Shown here: positions 54,393 to 64,000 of the stretch, piece by piece | Position numbering within the stretch: the first letter of the stretch is position 1 | How the letters are laid out: each line of letters begins with the position of its first letter | Assembly (NCBI GenBank): GCA_015056565.1 | Contig: SVGB01000001.1 | Location: forward strand, 1-64,000 | DNA: 64,000 bases | Direction of reading: 5' to 3' | Source: Butyrivibrio sp. | Lineage (GTDB): Bacteria > Bacillota > Clostridia > Lachnospirales > Lachnospiraceae | Program-made: the position numbers and the translations under genes | Notes under the pieces: generated by a model | Told to the model about the DNA's origin: nothing | What the model saw: the letters and a program-made list of their open reading frames with translations, nothing else | Databases searched by the model: none

Positions 54393-57300
54393 CTTTGGCA
54401 TGTAAATCTGCTCCGCCACGAAATTCTCTTCGAAGTCAAAATCCCTTGTCTTTCTCTCAAACTCCACACCGGCATTGTGAATCATGTTCTGGGGCTTTTC
54501 AAGGCTGTCTTTTTCTGCCTGCTTAACATCTTTATCCTCCATGTTCATTTCACCCTTTTCATTGTAAAGGTTGTCTTTGAGCCCAAACTTATCTGACAGA
54601 TACTTAAGATTCTCTTTTTCAAGATTCTCCGGATAAACAAGCTCAAACTTATCCATCTCAATAAGGTCACTTATAGGAACCATTGTCGGCTCCTGCAGAT
54701 TGGTCTTATGCATGGAATCCATGGTTATGAGTTCTTTTTTCGCCCTGTCGACTCCCACGATAGACAGGTAGTGTTCACTTCGCAAAAGAGACATGGGAAC
54801 CTTTGTCCTTCTTAGTTCCCCTTCAACCTTGTCCATTATATAGTCTGAGAGTTTTGCCTTAACCTCATCTTTCTTTTCATCAACAACGTTCAGATAGAAG
54901 TTTGTAAATACCAAATGATGCTCTGCAGTTTTGGGAAGGGTATTTAAAACCACATCTGCAGTAATATAAGGATTGCCGGTCTTGTCTTTTTTCTTTGCAA
55001 GGAAGCTCTGGATATTAGCAGCTTCCTGATTAAAGCTCATGGAGTTTTCATTGTCATCACTCTGATCCTTAATATATTTCCGTGCTGTCTCATGAGGAGC
55101 AAACAAGCTTTCATCCTTGAACTTATCCTGAGTGAACTTCTCACCTTCAATATTATGGATCTTCATATAAGTGTTCATGACATAGGTATGAGAAGCTGCC
55201 CAGCACCCGTTCTTGCCCTTTTGCGGCTGGTCAAACTTATAAGTATCAGCCTTGTCGCCGTCCTTAAGGTTAAATACTTCATTTTTGGCCTTGCTCTCAT
55301 ATCCACTGATACTTTCAACATTTTTCTTGATCTTTTTCTGACTCTGCTGCTTGTCATATATCTCGACCATTGCATTTAAAAGAGCTTTTCCCTTGTGGTA
55401 AACAGTCTTATCGCAGCCTTGTCCATATACGCCCTTGAAGAAATCATTTCTGATCTCCCACCATTTCTTTAGGTCTTTGACATCCTCAATGGTCTTGACA
55501 CTTGAATTAAAGATATTTACAAACCACATAAAGTCTTTGTTGTCCTGTTCAACAGGCAGATTTATATGGTCCATATCTGCACTCTTAAGTGCCTTTTGCG
55601 GAACGAGATTTTTTATAATATTGTCCACATAGCCGCTGGTTCTGAGGTTTTTGTAAGCTTCTCTAAAGATAGACAAAAGCGTCTTTTCTTCCTCTGTCTT
55701 TGCAGAATCTTTTAATGTTTCATCCAGAGCTGCCTCATCCGTCTTAAAGTCGGCAAAGTTTTCACACAGCATAAATCTTTCTACTTCACCGGCAATCTTG
55801 CCTTGGCAGTTATCCGCGTACTGAGGAAGCCTGTTCATCTCCTGTTCGAAGTATGGAAGTATATCACTGCCATACTTCCTTACATAATTATTTCTCAGTA
55901 CGTAATCGCGATCTCTTACACGTTCTTCTTCAGCCTTCTCGTCAAAATCATTTACAAGAACTGTGTTTTTCTTATTCTTTCGTGCCTTTCTCTCCTCCTT
56001 GGTATACTCTTCAAACTCATTCTGGATGTTTAATTCCTCTTCATGAAGCTCTTCTTGCATCTGCTGGTCAACAGCTTGATGCCTGGATGAATGAAGTTCT
56101 GCCAAAGCTTCATCATTATCAAGAGCTTCATCAAGCTCTCCAAAATGTTTGCCATGCAGATTATCTGCCTGTAATGCAAGAGACTTGATGTAATAAAGTC
56201 TTGACTGTTCGGTCTTTAATTTGCCCAGCTTACTTTTTTCAGCGGGACTAAGCAGCTCCGAATCAGAACTGCCGGCTTGCACTTCATTTGCAATATAATC
56301 CCAACGGTACTTATTGACCATATCGCTTATCATCTTGAACTTAAAATTAGTGATAAGGTCGTTTTTCTTATCTTTTTCCACATCCTGTACTGTTCTGTTA
56401 TTCTTAAGGAGTGCATCCAGCGTCATGTTGCTTGAACCTGGCTTCATCTTACGCAGCTTGTTAGCTGTATAAATCGTGTTCTGAAGACTTTTATAGTCCC
56501 TTATGAAATGCTCAAGCTCCTTAACACTCATCTGTTCAAGATTTTTTCTGTCAAGCTTAGCATACAGTTTATCTGTACTTTTGTTGTTATTCTTAATGGC
56601 GGTTCTCAGCGTGTCTGTATACTCTTCAACCGTAATTGCGCGGTCAAGTTCCTGACATACCTGCTCATAATTTAGCTCAAGCAGATTTATCTTTTGCACA
56701 GTAAGACAATTGAACATCAGCTCAGCATTTCCTCTCTCAAGGAGATTCTTTAGCCTTCCGTCCACCTTGTTATTAAACTTATCCAGGAGCTTGTTCTTTG
56801 CGTCATTAAAAGACAAGGCACTCTGGGAAAGCTGCCCCATAGTCTCCTTTTTTCCAAACATCTCCTCTTTTATATATTCAACCTGTTCAAATTCATTTAC
56901 CGAGGCTTCATCAGTCGTATTATTCCTTGTAACTGTAGTAACCTTGTTCTTTACTGTCCTGTTCTCATCAAGAACCTGACGGCCATTAGCCTTAAGCTGC
57001 TCAGCTCCGGCAAGATAATTAAGGGCATTCATAATTCCTGCTGCCCTCTCAAGAAGATTTACCTGCTGGATTTTTCTCTTTTGCAGATACTTTTCAAGCT
57101 GAGCCTTGGCCATAGGTCGAGCCTTAAACTCAGCTGCCTTTTGCTGAAAAATGTTCTCTGATCTTGCAAGTTCTTTGTCTATCTGCGCCACAGCAAGGGC
57201 AATCTGATCCGCATTATCACACAGATCATCAAAGAGTCCCTTGTTTTCTTTGCCTTTTACCTTACTTCTCTTTTCATCCTTAATAGCTGTAACGGCAGTA

Positions 57301-58556
57301 GCTATCTGATAGTTATCAACAAAGTCCTTATCCGCCTTTGTCTCTTTTGAACTATCATCCATAAGGAGCTTTTTGCACTTCTGATCCCAGTATCTCTCAA
57401 CATCATCATGCTGCTCCTGTGTTGCGTTTGTTTTTACCGCCCTTAAAAGACTGGCTGACTGCTTTCCATCAACAGAAATATGAAGATTTTTAGTTTCTCT
57501 TCTATCAACAAGAGATCCATTATCGCGGAATTTCATCTTGTTGTTTTCAAGGCAAAAACGCATATCAGCGTCAATTCTCTGATACAGTGCTTTTGCAAAA
57601 AGGATATTATCATGGGGAGCCTCTTCCTGGTTTTCACTCAGTTCTTTAAAAGCCTTTCCCATCTCATCATCTCTTTTGGTAAAAAGATCTGTGATAGCTT
57701 TAAATCTGTCTCGCAGTTCCTTGACTTCATCGAATTTCTGCGCCATTGCCTTCTTATCAAGAAGCTTGTCCTGGATCTGTCTGAAGGAGAAAAGATGATC
57801 TGATACCGCCTCCTTTAAAACCTCAACAGGATTTTCCATAGCTCTTTCTATGAAGGCCTTAAATGCTTCCTTCGACGCCTCAGTGATCTGCACATTCTGC
57901 CCGGGTCCCTCGTTCTCTAGCGCTACCAGCTGAGGTGCAACTGCAAGGAAATGATTCATATACTGCTTAAAAAGCGGGTTTACCTCCTTGCCTTCCATTG
58001 CCTCATTTACAAGGGCTTTCTTGGCGTTCTCCTTGGCAGAAAGTCTGGCTGTGCTCTTCATAAGATCAAAGGTTGAAGACGTAGACTTATACTCATGCTT
58101 AAGTTCTGCATCAGGATGCTTCTTCCATAGCTTAGCCTGTTTTTTTGCTATTTCTTCTTCAGAAAGAGTGTCCTCCAGCCGAAGCCCATACGCAGAAGAC
58201 TCTGCCATCTTCCTGCTCCAGGCATCGTAACTGGCATTTACTGACGCTTTCCGCTCTTTTCTGTCCCAATAAGAAAGCTTGGTGTTATTAAGCCTGATTT
58301 CCTCTGGTTCAACCTGAATTGGAGGCGCAACAATAAAACCATCAGGCTTTTGTTTCCACTTGCGTTCATACTCGCCGTAAAAATCCTGCTGGCCTCTTGC
58401 CTGAGTTCGTATAAAGTGTTCATCAAAAGAAACTTCACCATTAGTAAATCTATCCAGATTAGCCTGGTAGTCTTCATTTCTCTGGCTGACAAAAATGTCC
58501 TTCTGTCTGTCTTTTTGAACCGCTAATGTTGCGTCTTCTGGTATTACAGGTGGCAA
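54378..58556 (-). CDS. 1392-residue coiled-coil protein with C-terminal papain-like cysteine protease domain
   Basis: No signal peptide and no membrane helix. Residues 1-1080 are very charged (Lys, Glu, Asp, Asn) and mostly helical, with many coiled-coil-like stretches. The C-terminal region has the layout of a papain-like protease: a Gln just before C1118 in KGKNGCWAASHTYV, H1262 in SEHYLSIVGVD and D1280 in ELITMDSMH. I do not recognise a named family. It follows the GNAT gene by 13 bp. It could be an intracellular effector, toxin or self-processing scaffold. How it might leave the cell is not visible here. Confidence 0.8.
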   Translation of the reverse strand: MPPVIPEDATLAVQKDRQKDIFVSQRNEDYQANLDRFTNGEVSFDEHFIRTQARGQQDFYGEYERKWKQKPDGFIVAPPIQVEPEEIRLNNTKLSYWDRKERKASVNASYDAWSRKMAESSAYGLRLEDTLSEEEIAKKQAKLWKKHPDAELKHEYKSTSSTFDLMKSTARLSAKENAKKALVNEAMEGKEVNPLFKQYMNHFLAVAPQLVALENEGPGQNVQITEASKEAFKAFIERAMENPVEVLKEAVSDHLFSFRQIQDKLLDKKAMAQKFDEVKELRDRFKAITDLFTKRDDEMGKAFKELSENQEEAPHDNILFAKALYQRIDADMRFCLENNKMKFRDNGSLVDRRETKNLHISVDGKQSASLLRAVKTNATQEQHDDVERYWDQKCKKLLMDDSSKETKADKDFVDNYQIATAVTAIKDEKRSKVKGKENKGLFDDLCDNADQIALAVAQIDKELARSENIFQQKAAEFKARPMAKAQLEKYLQKRKIQQVNLLERAAGIMNALNYLAGAEQLKANGRQVLDENRTVKNKVTTVTRNNTTDEASVNEFEQVEYIKEEMFGKKETMGQLSQSALSFNDAKNKLLDKFNNKVDGRLKNLLERGNAELMFNCLTVQKINLLELNYEQVCQELDRAITVEEYTDTLRTAIKNNNKSTDKLYAKLDRKNLEQMSVKELEHFIRDYKSLQNTIYTANKLRKMKPGSSNMTLDALLKNNRTVQDVEKDKKNDLITNFKFKMISDMVNKYRWDYIANEVQAGSSDSELLSPAEKSKLGKLKTEQSRLYYIKSLALQADNLHGKHFGELDEALDNDEALAELHSSRHQAVDQQMQEELHEEELNIQNEFEEYTKEERKARKNKKNTVLVNDFDEKAEEERVRDRDYVLRNNYVRKYGSDILPYFEQEMNRLPQYADNCQGKIAGEVERFMLCENFADFKTDEAALDETLKDSAKTEEEKTLLSIFREAYKNLRTSGYVDNIIKNLVPQKALKSADMDHINLPVEQDNKDFMWFVNIFNSSVKTIEDVKDLKKWWEIRNDFFKGVYGQGCDKTVYHKGKALLNAMVEIYDKQQSQKKIKKNVESISGYESKAKNEVFNLKDGDKADTYKFDQPQKGKNGCWAASHTYVMNTYMKIHNIEGEKFTQDKFKDESLFAPHETARKYIKDQSDDNENSMSFNQEAANIQSFLAKKKDKTGNPYITADVVLNTLPKTAEHHLVFTNFYLNVVDEKKDEVKAKLSDYIMDKVEGELRRTKVPMSLLRSEHYLSIVGVDRAKKELITMDSMHKTNLQEPTMVPISDLIEMDKFELVYPENLEKENLKYLSDKFGLKDNLYNEKGEMNMEDKDVKQAEKDSLEKPQNMIHNAGVEFERKTRDFDFEENFVAEQIYMPKKLTT

Positions 58557-58569
58557 TTTGAAAACCTCC

Positions 58570-59442
58570 TTACAGCTGCATTAAATCCAAAGTAGCACAA
58601 ACTTCATGGTAGCCCTTAATTCCAAGCGTTCCTTCTATGAGCCTGGTAACATGGCCTTCCTGAAAATAACCTGTAAGAACCACATTGTCATTTAGCTCTG
58701 TCTGAATGACCTTGCACAGTCCGCTCAATAGATATAGCGGAGCCATAATGGTCTTTGTTCCAACGAAAAAAAGCACCAGATCAAAAGCGTTGGGATCAGG
58801 GAAGGTGTTCTTTTCCTCTGTAGCTGGCAGCAGAGTAAGTCTTGGGGATTCTACTACCAGAGCTCCCTTGGGGTCATCGTTTTCCAGATATGCCATACTG
58901 TAAGGCAGGATATCACTCTCGGCTGTAAGATCATAGTTGTAAAATGTCATGTTCTTGTCGATGATCTTAAAGAGCTTTTGCTTTTTGTCCTCTGGCAGAT
59001 ACTTGAGCCTCATGATATTCTTGGGAGAAAAAGAAGCCGCCCTGCACTTTTTGATATCCTCCGCCCTGAACCTGAAATAGGCCAGGTCGAGTCTGGTTTC
59101 CTCAAACCCAAAACGCTTTGAAATGGTGATAAAATTTCTGAATTCTTCGGGTATGTAATTAACGCGCACATGGGTATAGCCCTCTTCACGAAGACTGTAA
59201 AAAAGCTCCATGAGGGCCTGGTCCATTGCACCCGTACCACGAAGATAAGGTACGATGTAAAGGTACCTTATCTCTGCAACGGTTATTTTGTCTACATAAA
59301 TGATACAGCCTGCCGCTTCATCTGATTCGCTTATCCCGTAAAAATGTATATCCTCAAGAAGAGCTTTTTGCTTGAGGGCCTCCGGAATGAAGGGCTCAAA
59401 AGAGCGCATGTTGGCAGGAGATATTTCTTCCAAAAAAGCCAT
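58570..59442 (-). CDS. GNAT-type acetyltransferase with an added C-terminal domain
   Basis: 290 residues. The first 135 residues have the GNAT layout: ITVAEIRYLYIVPYLRGTGAM with the R-G-x-G acetyl-CoA loop, then GFEETR near the end of the fold. The C-terminal 150 residues have no family that I recognise. The ATG overlaps the stop of the large surface-protein gene (ATGA), and 13 bp separate it from the protease gene, so all three are translated from one message. Its substrate is unknown; a Lys-rich partner is encoded next door. Confidence 0.82.
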   Translation of the reverse strand: MAFLEEISPANMRSFEPFIPEALKQKALLEDIHFYGISESDEAAGCIIYVDKITVAEIRYLYIVPYLRGTGAMDQALMELFYSLREEGYTHVRVNYIPEEFRNFITISKRFGFEETRLDLAYFRFRAEDIKKCRAASFSPKNIMRLKYLPEDKKQKLFKIIDKNMTFYNYDLTAESDILPYSMAYLENDDPKGALVVESPRLTLLPATEEKNTFPDPNAFDLVLFFVGTKTIMAPLYLLSGLCKVIQTELNDNVVLTGYFQEGHVTRLIEGTLGIKGYHEVCATLDLMQL

Positions 59443-62400
59443 CAGAATAAGTCTCCTTGGTCGTTTTGGTTACGTGACTGAAGTGCTGGCAGATACAGAA
59501 TTACCATGCATATTGTTGCACTTAAGAGAGCTATGAAGAATAGCCAGATCCTCATGCTGCCCTTGATCCTGAAGAGATCTGTAAGACGAAGTCTTGCCCC
59601 ATCAAGATACTGGCTGCTCTGACTTTCTGCTTCTGCTCCCACAAGTGTATTGGTCTGTGCATCAGTTTCTGCTGCTGTAAGTATCCTCTCCGGAGTTATT
59701 ACAACTGTGTAATCTGAAGCGTGAGTAAGAGGGAACTTAGCATATCCTCTGTCATCTACTCTTCCATCGCCTGCTACTTCAAGTTCTTTCTTTGCCTCGT
59801 CGTAGTGGTAAAGAGTTGTGTACATGCCCTTGTTGGACTCACCTACAGGCACTGCTATAGTTGCAACAAATCCAAAGTCTCCATTATGGTTAATAGAAAA
59901 CTCCACATGAGGATTGGTTCCAGCTACATCTGCAATGATCTGCTCAGGAATATTCCTGCTGCCCAGTCTTACTCCCATGTCAATGTCACTTCTGGCATCT
60001 GGAACCTCTTCGCCCTTGATCTCCCACTCAACATCTTCAGCCATGAGGAGTTTAACCTGCACGTCTCTGTTGTTCATGGAGGTGAAGAGCTCATTGGATA
60101 CATTTGAAAGACCTGCCATCTCAACTTCAATGACTGCGCCTTTATCTGCCTTATTTACTTCGCTGGCAATCTTGTTCCAGCCACTGGTCTCATTGATTCC
60201 AATCTTTACATTGCCAGTTGCTTCAGCAATGTAAGGATTCCTGTTGATCTCTCTGTCCTTGTCACCAAGGGCGCTCTGATTTTTACTGCTGCTCTTAGAG
60301 GATTTAGCTGAACTTGAAGAGCCACTTCCTGATCCCGAGCCGCCCTTTGAGCCTGAACCAGAGCCGCTCCCAGCAATACCATTAGCTGCCGGTGTAAGGC
60401 CACTTCCACCTCCACTACTCTTACCTGAAGCGCCTGAGCCTGATCCCGAGCCACTGTCACTCTTTGATGCTGATGAGCCCTTAACTTCCTGAGTCATGAC
60501 ATCGCTTATGTTTCCAGCTCTGTCTACAGCTATGAAGTAGAAAAGATAAGTCTTGGCAGCGTCAAGAACATCTATTGTTGCACTTGCAACCGCCGTTCCG
60601 TCCTGCTCACTTGAGGTATAGACGATCTCGCCGTTGTTAAACATATGATCTTTGCTCGGTGTGGAATACTCCTTGCCTTCTTCCTTTTCCTGGAAGATGT
60701 ACTTAAACCTGTTAATTCCACTGAGCTTGTCAGTTCCTGCAAGACCGATCAAGGACTTGGATGAGTCGGTGTTTGATGGTGTGACCTTGGCTGTAGTCAT
60801 CTTAGGAGCTACGGTGTCGTAAAGGATGTTGCCAAGGGAGATGATGGTCTCATTGCCAGCCTTATCTACAAGCTTTGCGTAAATGTAATTGTTCTTATCT
60901 TTTACAAGTGCCGGCTGTGAGGATGAAGAGTAAGTTCTCCATGCTCCGCTCTTTTCTGAAATAGCAGCCTTCACATCAGACGGTGATGCATAGAAAGTGT
61001 CTGATACATAGTAGTGAATGTAATCAATTCCTGACAGAGCGTCCGATGCTGAAATAGCTGCCTTCTGTGATCCATTAGTATAAGCCTTAACAGCATCCTT
61101 TGTGGTGAATGAATCGCTGCTGTAACTTGAAAGGTTTATGACACCTGTTGGTGCGGTTTTGTCGATGGCAACAACTACTAAAAAATCTGACACTAAACCA
61201 GTTGTATTATTCTTAAAATACAGCTTTTTCTGAATAGTTCCATTTCCACTAATCAAGTAGGTATTAGAGAACCCAGAAGAAGAATTATCTGAGACTTTAT
61301 ACCCAGCAGCAGAAATTGATACATTTGAGTTATACCACTCTTTCAATGCAGCATTGTTGTACAAAATATCTATGGACGGAGATTCATACAAATTTATTCC
61401 AGAGATTTTTTTTGTATAAACTACTCCTGTATTCTTATCTTTAAAGTACAAATTGAAATCCGGAACCGGCTGCATTGTTTTACTAGCGTCATATTCCAGA
61501 TTATAGTTTTCTGCAAATCTGCCCGATTGTACTGGAGAAACCAAATAGCCCTCAGCAGATAGCCTTACAGTGTCAAAGTAATATGGTTTAAGTTCCTCAA
61601 TGCCATCATAAAGTACTGTTATAGCCGCTGCTTGTCCAATATTCAATCCTGTAATAGTTTGTCTTACTACCCTATTAGTACCTGTTTTCTTGAAGTAAAT
61701 GGGCAATGTAAGGTTCTCACAAGGTAATGCATACTCAAAGCTTGAATTAAAGACTCCATCGCTACTGTCATTTATAGTATATCCATCAGCTGTGAATACT
61801 ACTTTGTCGTTATATCTTGCTACTTGTGCTGCTCCATTAAGCTTCACATCTACAGTACTAACAGGGATTTCCTTTGTGACTGTCCCACTGTAGTAAGCGT
61901 TATATACAGGTGTCGTAAGTCCTGTGTATGTTAACGTGATACTTGTTCCAGCATCATAGTAATCTTGTGTTTTATCAGCTGTAACAGAATAATCTACATT
62001 TCTTTGCAGTTGTTGCCGTGCATCACCATCTGGAAAGCCTTTGTCTTTGACATTGAAATAATCAAGAATATTGGTCGATGAATTCAATGATTGATAATCA
62101 TTTGCATTAGCTGAGAAACCATTTGCAGCTATATCATCATGTCCAAAATCTTTAACTATAGTGGTCTTATAAATGGTGCTGACAGATACTGGCGAATTTC
62201 CGTTATTAGGTGTGAAATCAACATAGAATTTATATTTATACTCGCCTATTTGCTCTCCACCTGGTGTATTAGTATCTGTACTATTAGATTGATCAACAAA
62301 TCTCCAGGACGCTGTTACATTGGGTACTTCCTTTAACACTGGACTTGTAGCCAAAAAGTTTAGCGTATTTCCGGTATATGTCATTACATCATTAAATACT

Positions 62401-63998
62401 GGATACGTCTCAACAAAACTATCAATTGTATAAGCTCCAGTATTATCTATGACAAAGGACACTGATTTACGGATTATTTTGTTATTACCAGAATGTTTAA
62501 AGAACAAATACTGGGCTGCAAGGGGTTTAGTTGCTGATACAACCGCAGAATCTACAAAGTCTGAAGGTGTGGTTGCGTTAACTGGCAATGCCAGTTTATA
62601 TCCTGCAGGTGGTTCTATAGTGACCTGATCAACATAGCTGCTCTTTTCAGCTGTACTACCATTATAAGTAGGGTAAACATCTTCAACTACAATAGTCTTT
62701 GAAACAGTGTTTGTGTTGAAATTAGTGGTACTCCCAGCAAACTCGATAGTACAAGTTTCACCAACATCGGGATATGTACTAAATGCACTAGAGCTCCCTA
62801 CATAGTTATAACTATAATCACTACTTGAAAGATTAGTGCCATCTAAGCTTAGTACAAAATATGGCGCTTGCAAAAGCGAAGTATTAACATAACTAGTAGT
62901 ATCATTAGTAAATACCACATCTGAGAAGTTTGCTTTTGCAATAGATACTGTATACGTTCCTATTGCGGCATAGGTAATATCGTCAATATACGTATATTGA
63001 ACTTCAAACGTAACTGTATATTGCCCGGCATTTTTCACCTCATTAGGGCTTATTGAAACATTCTGTACAGATACATTCGTAATACCATATTCTGATGACA
63101 ACTCGTCATCAGCCTTAATAACACCTTCTGAATGAATCAACTCTTGTTCTTTTGCATTATATTCAAGCCCACTATATACTGATGGAATTTCATGGTACAG
63201 ATACTCAAAAGGAACTGGCACGTCAAAGGCTGTCCAGCTGCCTCCTGTATATTTTTTTCCGCTTTGTACAAGGCCATCCGTAACTGCAGTTGGCGCAAGT
63301 GAAAGCATACGCAAATTGTTATTCATTCTCCCCCTTGTAACATTACCTGGGGGTGTTATGTTTGCAGAATCTTCGTCTGTATCCCGATGTTCACCACATT
63401 TCGTGCAGATTCCATTTTCATCAAATGAACACTGCTCTGTTACTTCATAATCACAGTTATTACATCTCTGTATCACATGATATCCGTTATAGGGATCAGT
63501 AGGTTCAGCGGGATTTACGTCAACCAGATCGTGAGCATCTCTTTCCTCCGCAACATAACCACATTCACAAGTTCTCTTTTCCTTACAAGATCCCGGATCT
63601 GGTGTCCAATCACCGATATTGTGTCGCGCTGTCTCAAAGGCGTCACAGCCATCATCTTGGCAATAGCGAATATGCTGTTCTACATTATTTGGATCTAGCT
63701 GCCACTGCCCAAATGAATGCGTATTAGTAGTAGTAGGAGTAGTAGCCTCTCTAATCTCTTCATGTTCGCATTCACTACATACTCTTCTTTCCAGACCATC
63801 ACCATATGGTTCCCAGTCGGAATAAGAATGTGTATCTTCCTGATAATTATCACATTCTTCTATCGTACAAGGCTTTCTATGTGTAGAATCGTCGTAATAC
63901 TGCCATTTATCAGGATAAAGATGATCATGTTCTTCATCCGCATAAGCAAATATAGATCCTATGCCTGTGGCAGTAGAAATAAGGCACAAAACAAGCAT
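59442..63998 (-). CDS. very large surface protein with zinc-ribbon-like repeats and Ig-like domains (5' end outside the window)
   Basis: At least 1518 residues; the visible start falls inside a signal peptide (LCLISTATGIGSIFAYA), so the true start is probably to the right of 64000. The first 200 residues hold repeated His/Cys motifs such as CSECEHEE and CNNCDYEV. Beta-sandwich repeats run to about 1170, with motifs like FVIDNTGAYTI and ILYDTVAPKM. A Ser/Gly spacer (about 1180-1250) leads to a further domain, and a C-terminal helix (about 1485-1507) anchors the protein. Probable adhesin or wall protein, partial in this window. Confidence 0.82.
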   Translation of the reverse strand: MLVLCLISTATGIGSIFAYADEEHDHLYPDKWQYYDDSTHRKPCTIEECDNYQEDTHSYSDWEPYGDGLERRVCSECEHEEIREATTPTTTNTHSFGQWQLDPNNVEQHIRYCQDDGCDAFETARHNIGDWTPDPGSCKEKRTCECGYVAEERDAHDLVDVNPAEPTDPYNGYHVIQRCNNCDYEVTEQCSFDENGICTKCGEHRDTDEDSANITPPGNVTRGRMNNNLRMLSLAPTAVTDGLVQSGKKYTGGSWTAFDVPVPFEYLYHEIPSVYSGLEYNAKEQELIHSEGVIKADDELSSEYGITNVSVQNVSISPNEVKNAGQYTVTFEVQYTYIDDITYAAIGTYTVSIAKANFSDVVFTNDTTSYVNTSLLQAPYFVLSLDGTNLSSSDYSYNYVGSSSAFSTYPDVGETCTIEFAGSTTNFNTNTVSKTIVVEDVYPTYNGSTAEKSSYVDQVTIEPPAGYKLALPVNATTPSDFVDSAVVSATKPLAAQYLFFKHSGNNKIIRKSVSFVIDNTGAYTIDSFVETYPVFNDVMTYTGNTLNFLATSPVLKEVPNVTASWRFVDQSNSTDTNTPGGEQIGEYKYKFYVDFTPNNGNSPVSVSTIYKTTIVKDFGHDDIAANGFSANANDYQSLNSSTNILDYFNVKDKGFPDGDARQQLQRNVDYSVTADKTQDYYDAGTSITLTYTGLTTPVYNAYYSGTVTKEIPVSTVDVKLNGAAQVARYNDKVVFTADGYTINDSSDGVFNSSFEYALPCENLTLPIYFKKTGTNRVVRQTITGLNIGQAAAITVLYDGIEELKPYYFDTVRLSAEGYLVSPVQSGRFAENYNLEYDASKTMQPVPDFNLYFKDKNTGVVYTKKISGINLYESPSIDILYNNAALKEWYNSNVSISAAGYKVSDNSSSGFSNTYLISGNGTIQKKLYFKNNTTGLVSDFLVVVAIDKTAPTGVINLSSYSSDSFTTKDAVKAYTNGSQKAAISASDALSGIDYIHYYVSDTFYASPSDVKAAISEKSGAWRTYSSSSQPALVKDKNNYIYAKLVDKAGNETIISLGNILYDTVAPKMTTAKVTPSNTDSSKSLIGLAGTDKLSGINRFKYIFQEKEEGKEYSTPSKDHMFNNGEIVYTSSEQDGTAVASATIDVLDAAKTYLFYFIAVDRAGNISDVMTQEVKGSSASKSDSGSGSGSGASGKSSGGGSGLTPAANGIAGSGSGSGSKGGSGSGSGSSSSAKSSKSSSKNQSALGDKDREINRNPYIAEATGNVKIGINETSGWNKIASEVNKADKGAVIEVEMAGLSNVSNELFTSMNNRDVQVKLLMAEDVEWEIKGEEVPDARSDIDMGVRLGSRNIPEQIIADVAGTNPHVEFSINHNGDFGFVATIAVPVGESNKGMYTTLYHYDEAKKELEVAGDGRVDDRGYAKFPLTHASDYTVVITPERILTAAETDAQTNTLVGAEAESQSSQYLDGARLRLTDLFRIKGSMRIWLFFIALLSATICMVILYLPALQSRNQNDQGDLF

Positions 63999-64000
63999 TC

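Overview
The window looks like a chromosomal segment from a Butyrivibrio-type member of the Lachnospiraceae (anaerobic, Gram-positive-type Firmicutes). The signs are strong AGGAGG-type ribosome binding sites, YesM/YesN-type sensor pairs, sugar ABC genes of the mgl type, clpC and radA, a C11 (clostripain) peptidase, and surface proteins with lineage-typical repeats. Genus assignment is inference; there is no rRNA to test it.

Positions 1-10,200. A 53-bp tandem repeat is followed by sensory locus A on the + strand: small membrane protein, AraC-type response regulator, YesM-type kinase, membrane-anchored sugar-binding protein, and a galactose-binding-protein lipoprotein fused to an RsiV-like (DUF3298) domain. 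After it comes a predicted PD-(D/E)XK nuclease gene bracketed by two related clusters of palindromes.

Positions 10,500-22,600 (- strand). A tRNA-Pro(AGG), a membrane glycosyltransferase, and sensory locus B, which repeats locus A gene for gene in the opposite orientation but without the fusion. A long inverted repeat separates locus B from mglB-mglA-mglC, a galactose-type ABC transporter. The likely logic is that the anchored binding proteins and kinases sense a sugar outside the cell and the YesN regulators switch on mglBAC.

Positions 22,600-39,850. A cell-surface group (two proteins with transglutaminase-like features, a small membrane protein, a large Ig-like surface protein), then radA, a small conserved protein, and gntR-clpC with an unusual lysine-rich ClpC tail. 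Next is the most novel-looking part: three short peptides with double-glycine leaders, interleaved with a membrane SpoIIE-type phosphatase and lying downstream of a secreted clostripain-family protease and a DUF3592 membrane protein. No exporter is present. A perfect 60-bp inverted repeat ends this block.

Positions 39,850-48,300. Purine genes purE-purM-purN-purD with a coupled SH3-domain membrane protein, then pyrE with two small membrane proteins and an M29 aminopeptidase.

Positions 48,300-64,000. A four-gene signalling cassette (hybrid kinase, double-receiver regulator, solute-binding lipoprotein, HD-GYP c-di-GMP phosphodiesterase) flanked by 38-bp direct repeats. Upstream of it on the same strand are a 1392-residue protein ending in a papain-like cysteine protease domain, a GNAT acetyltransferase, and a very large surface protein that runs off the right edge of the window.
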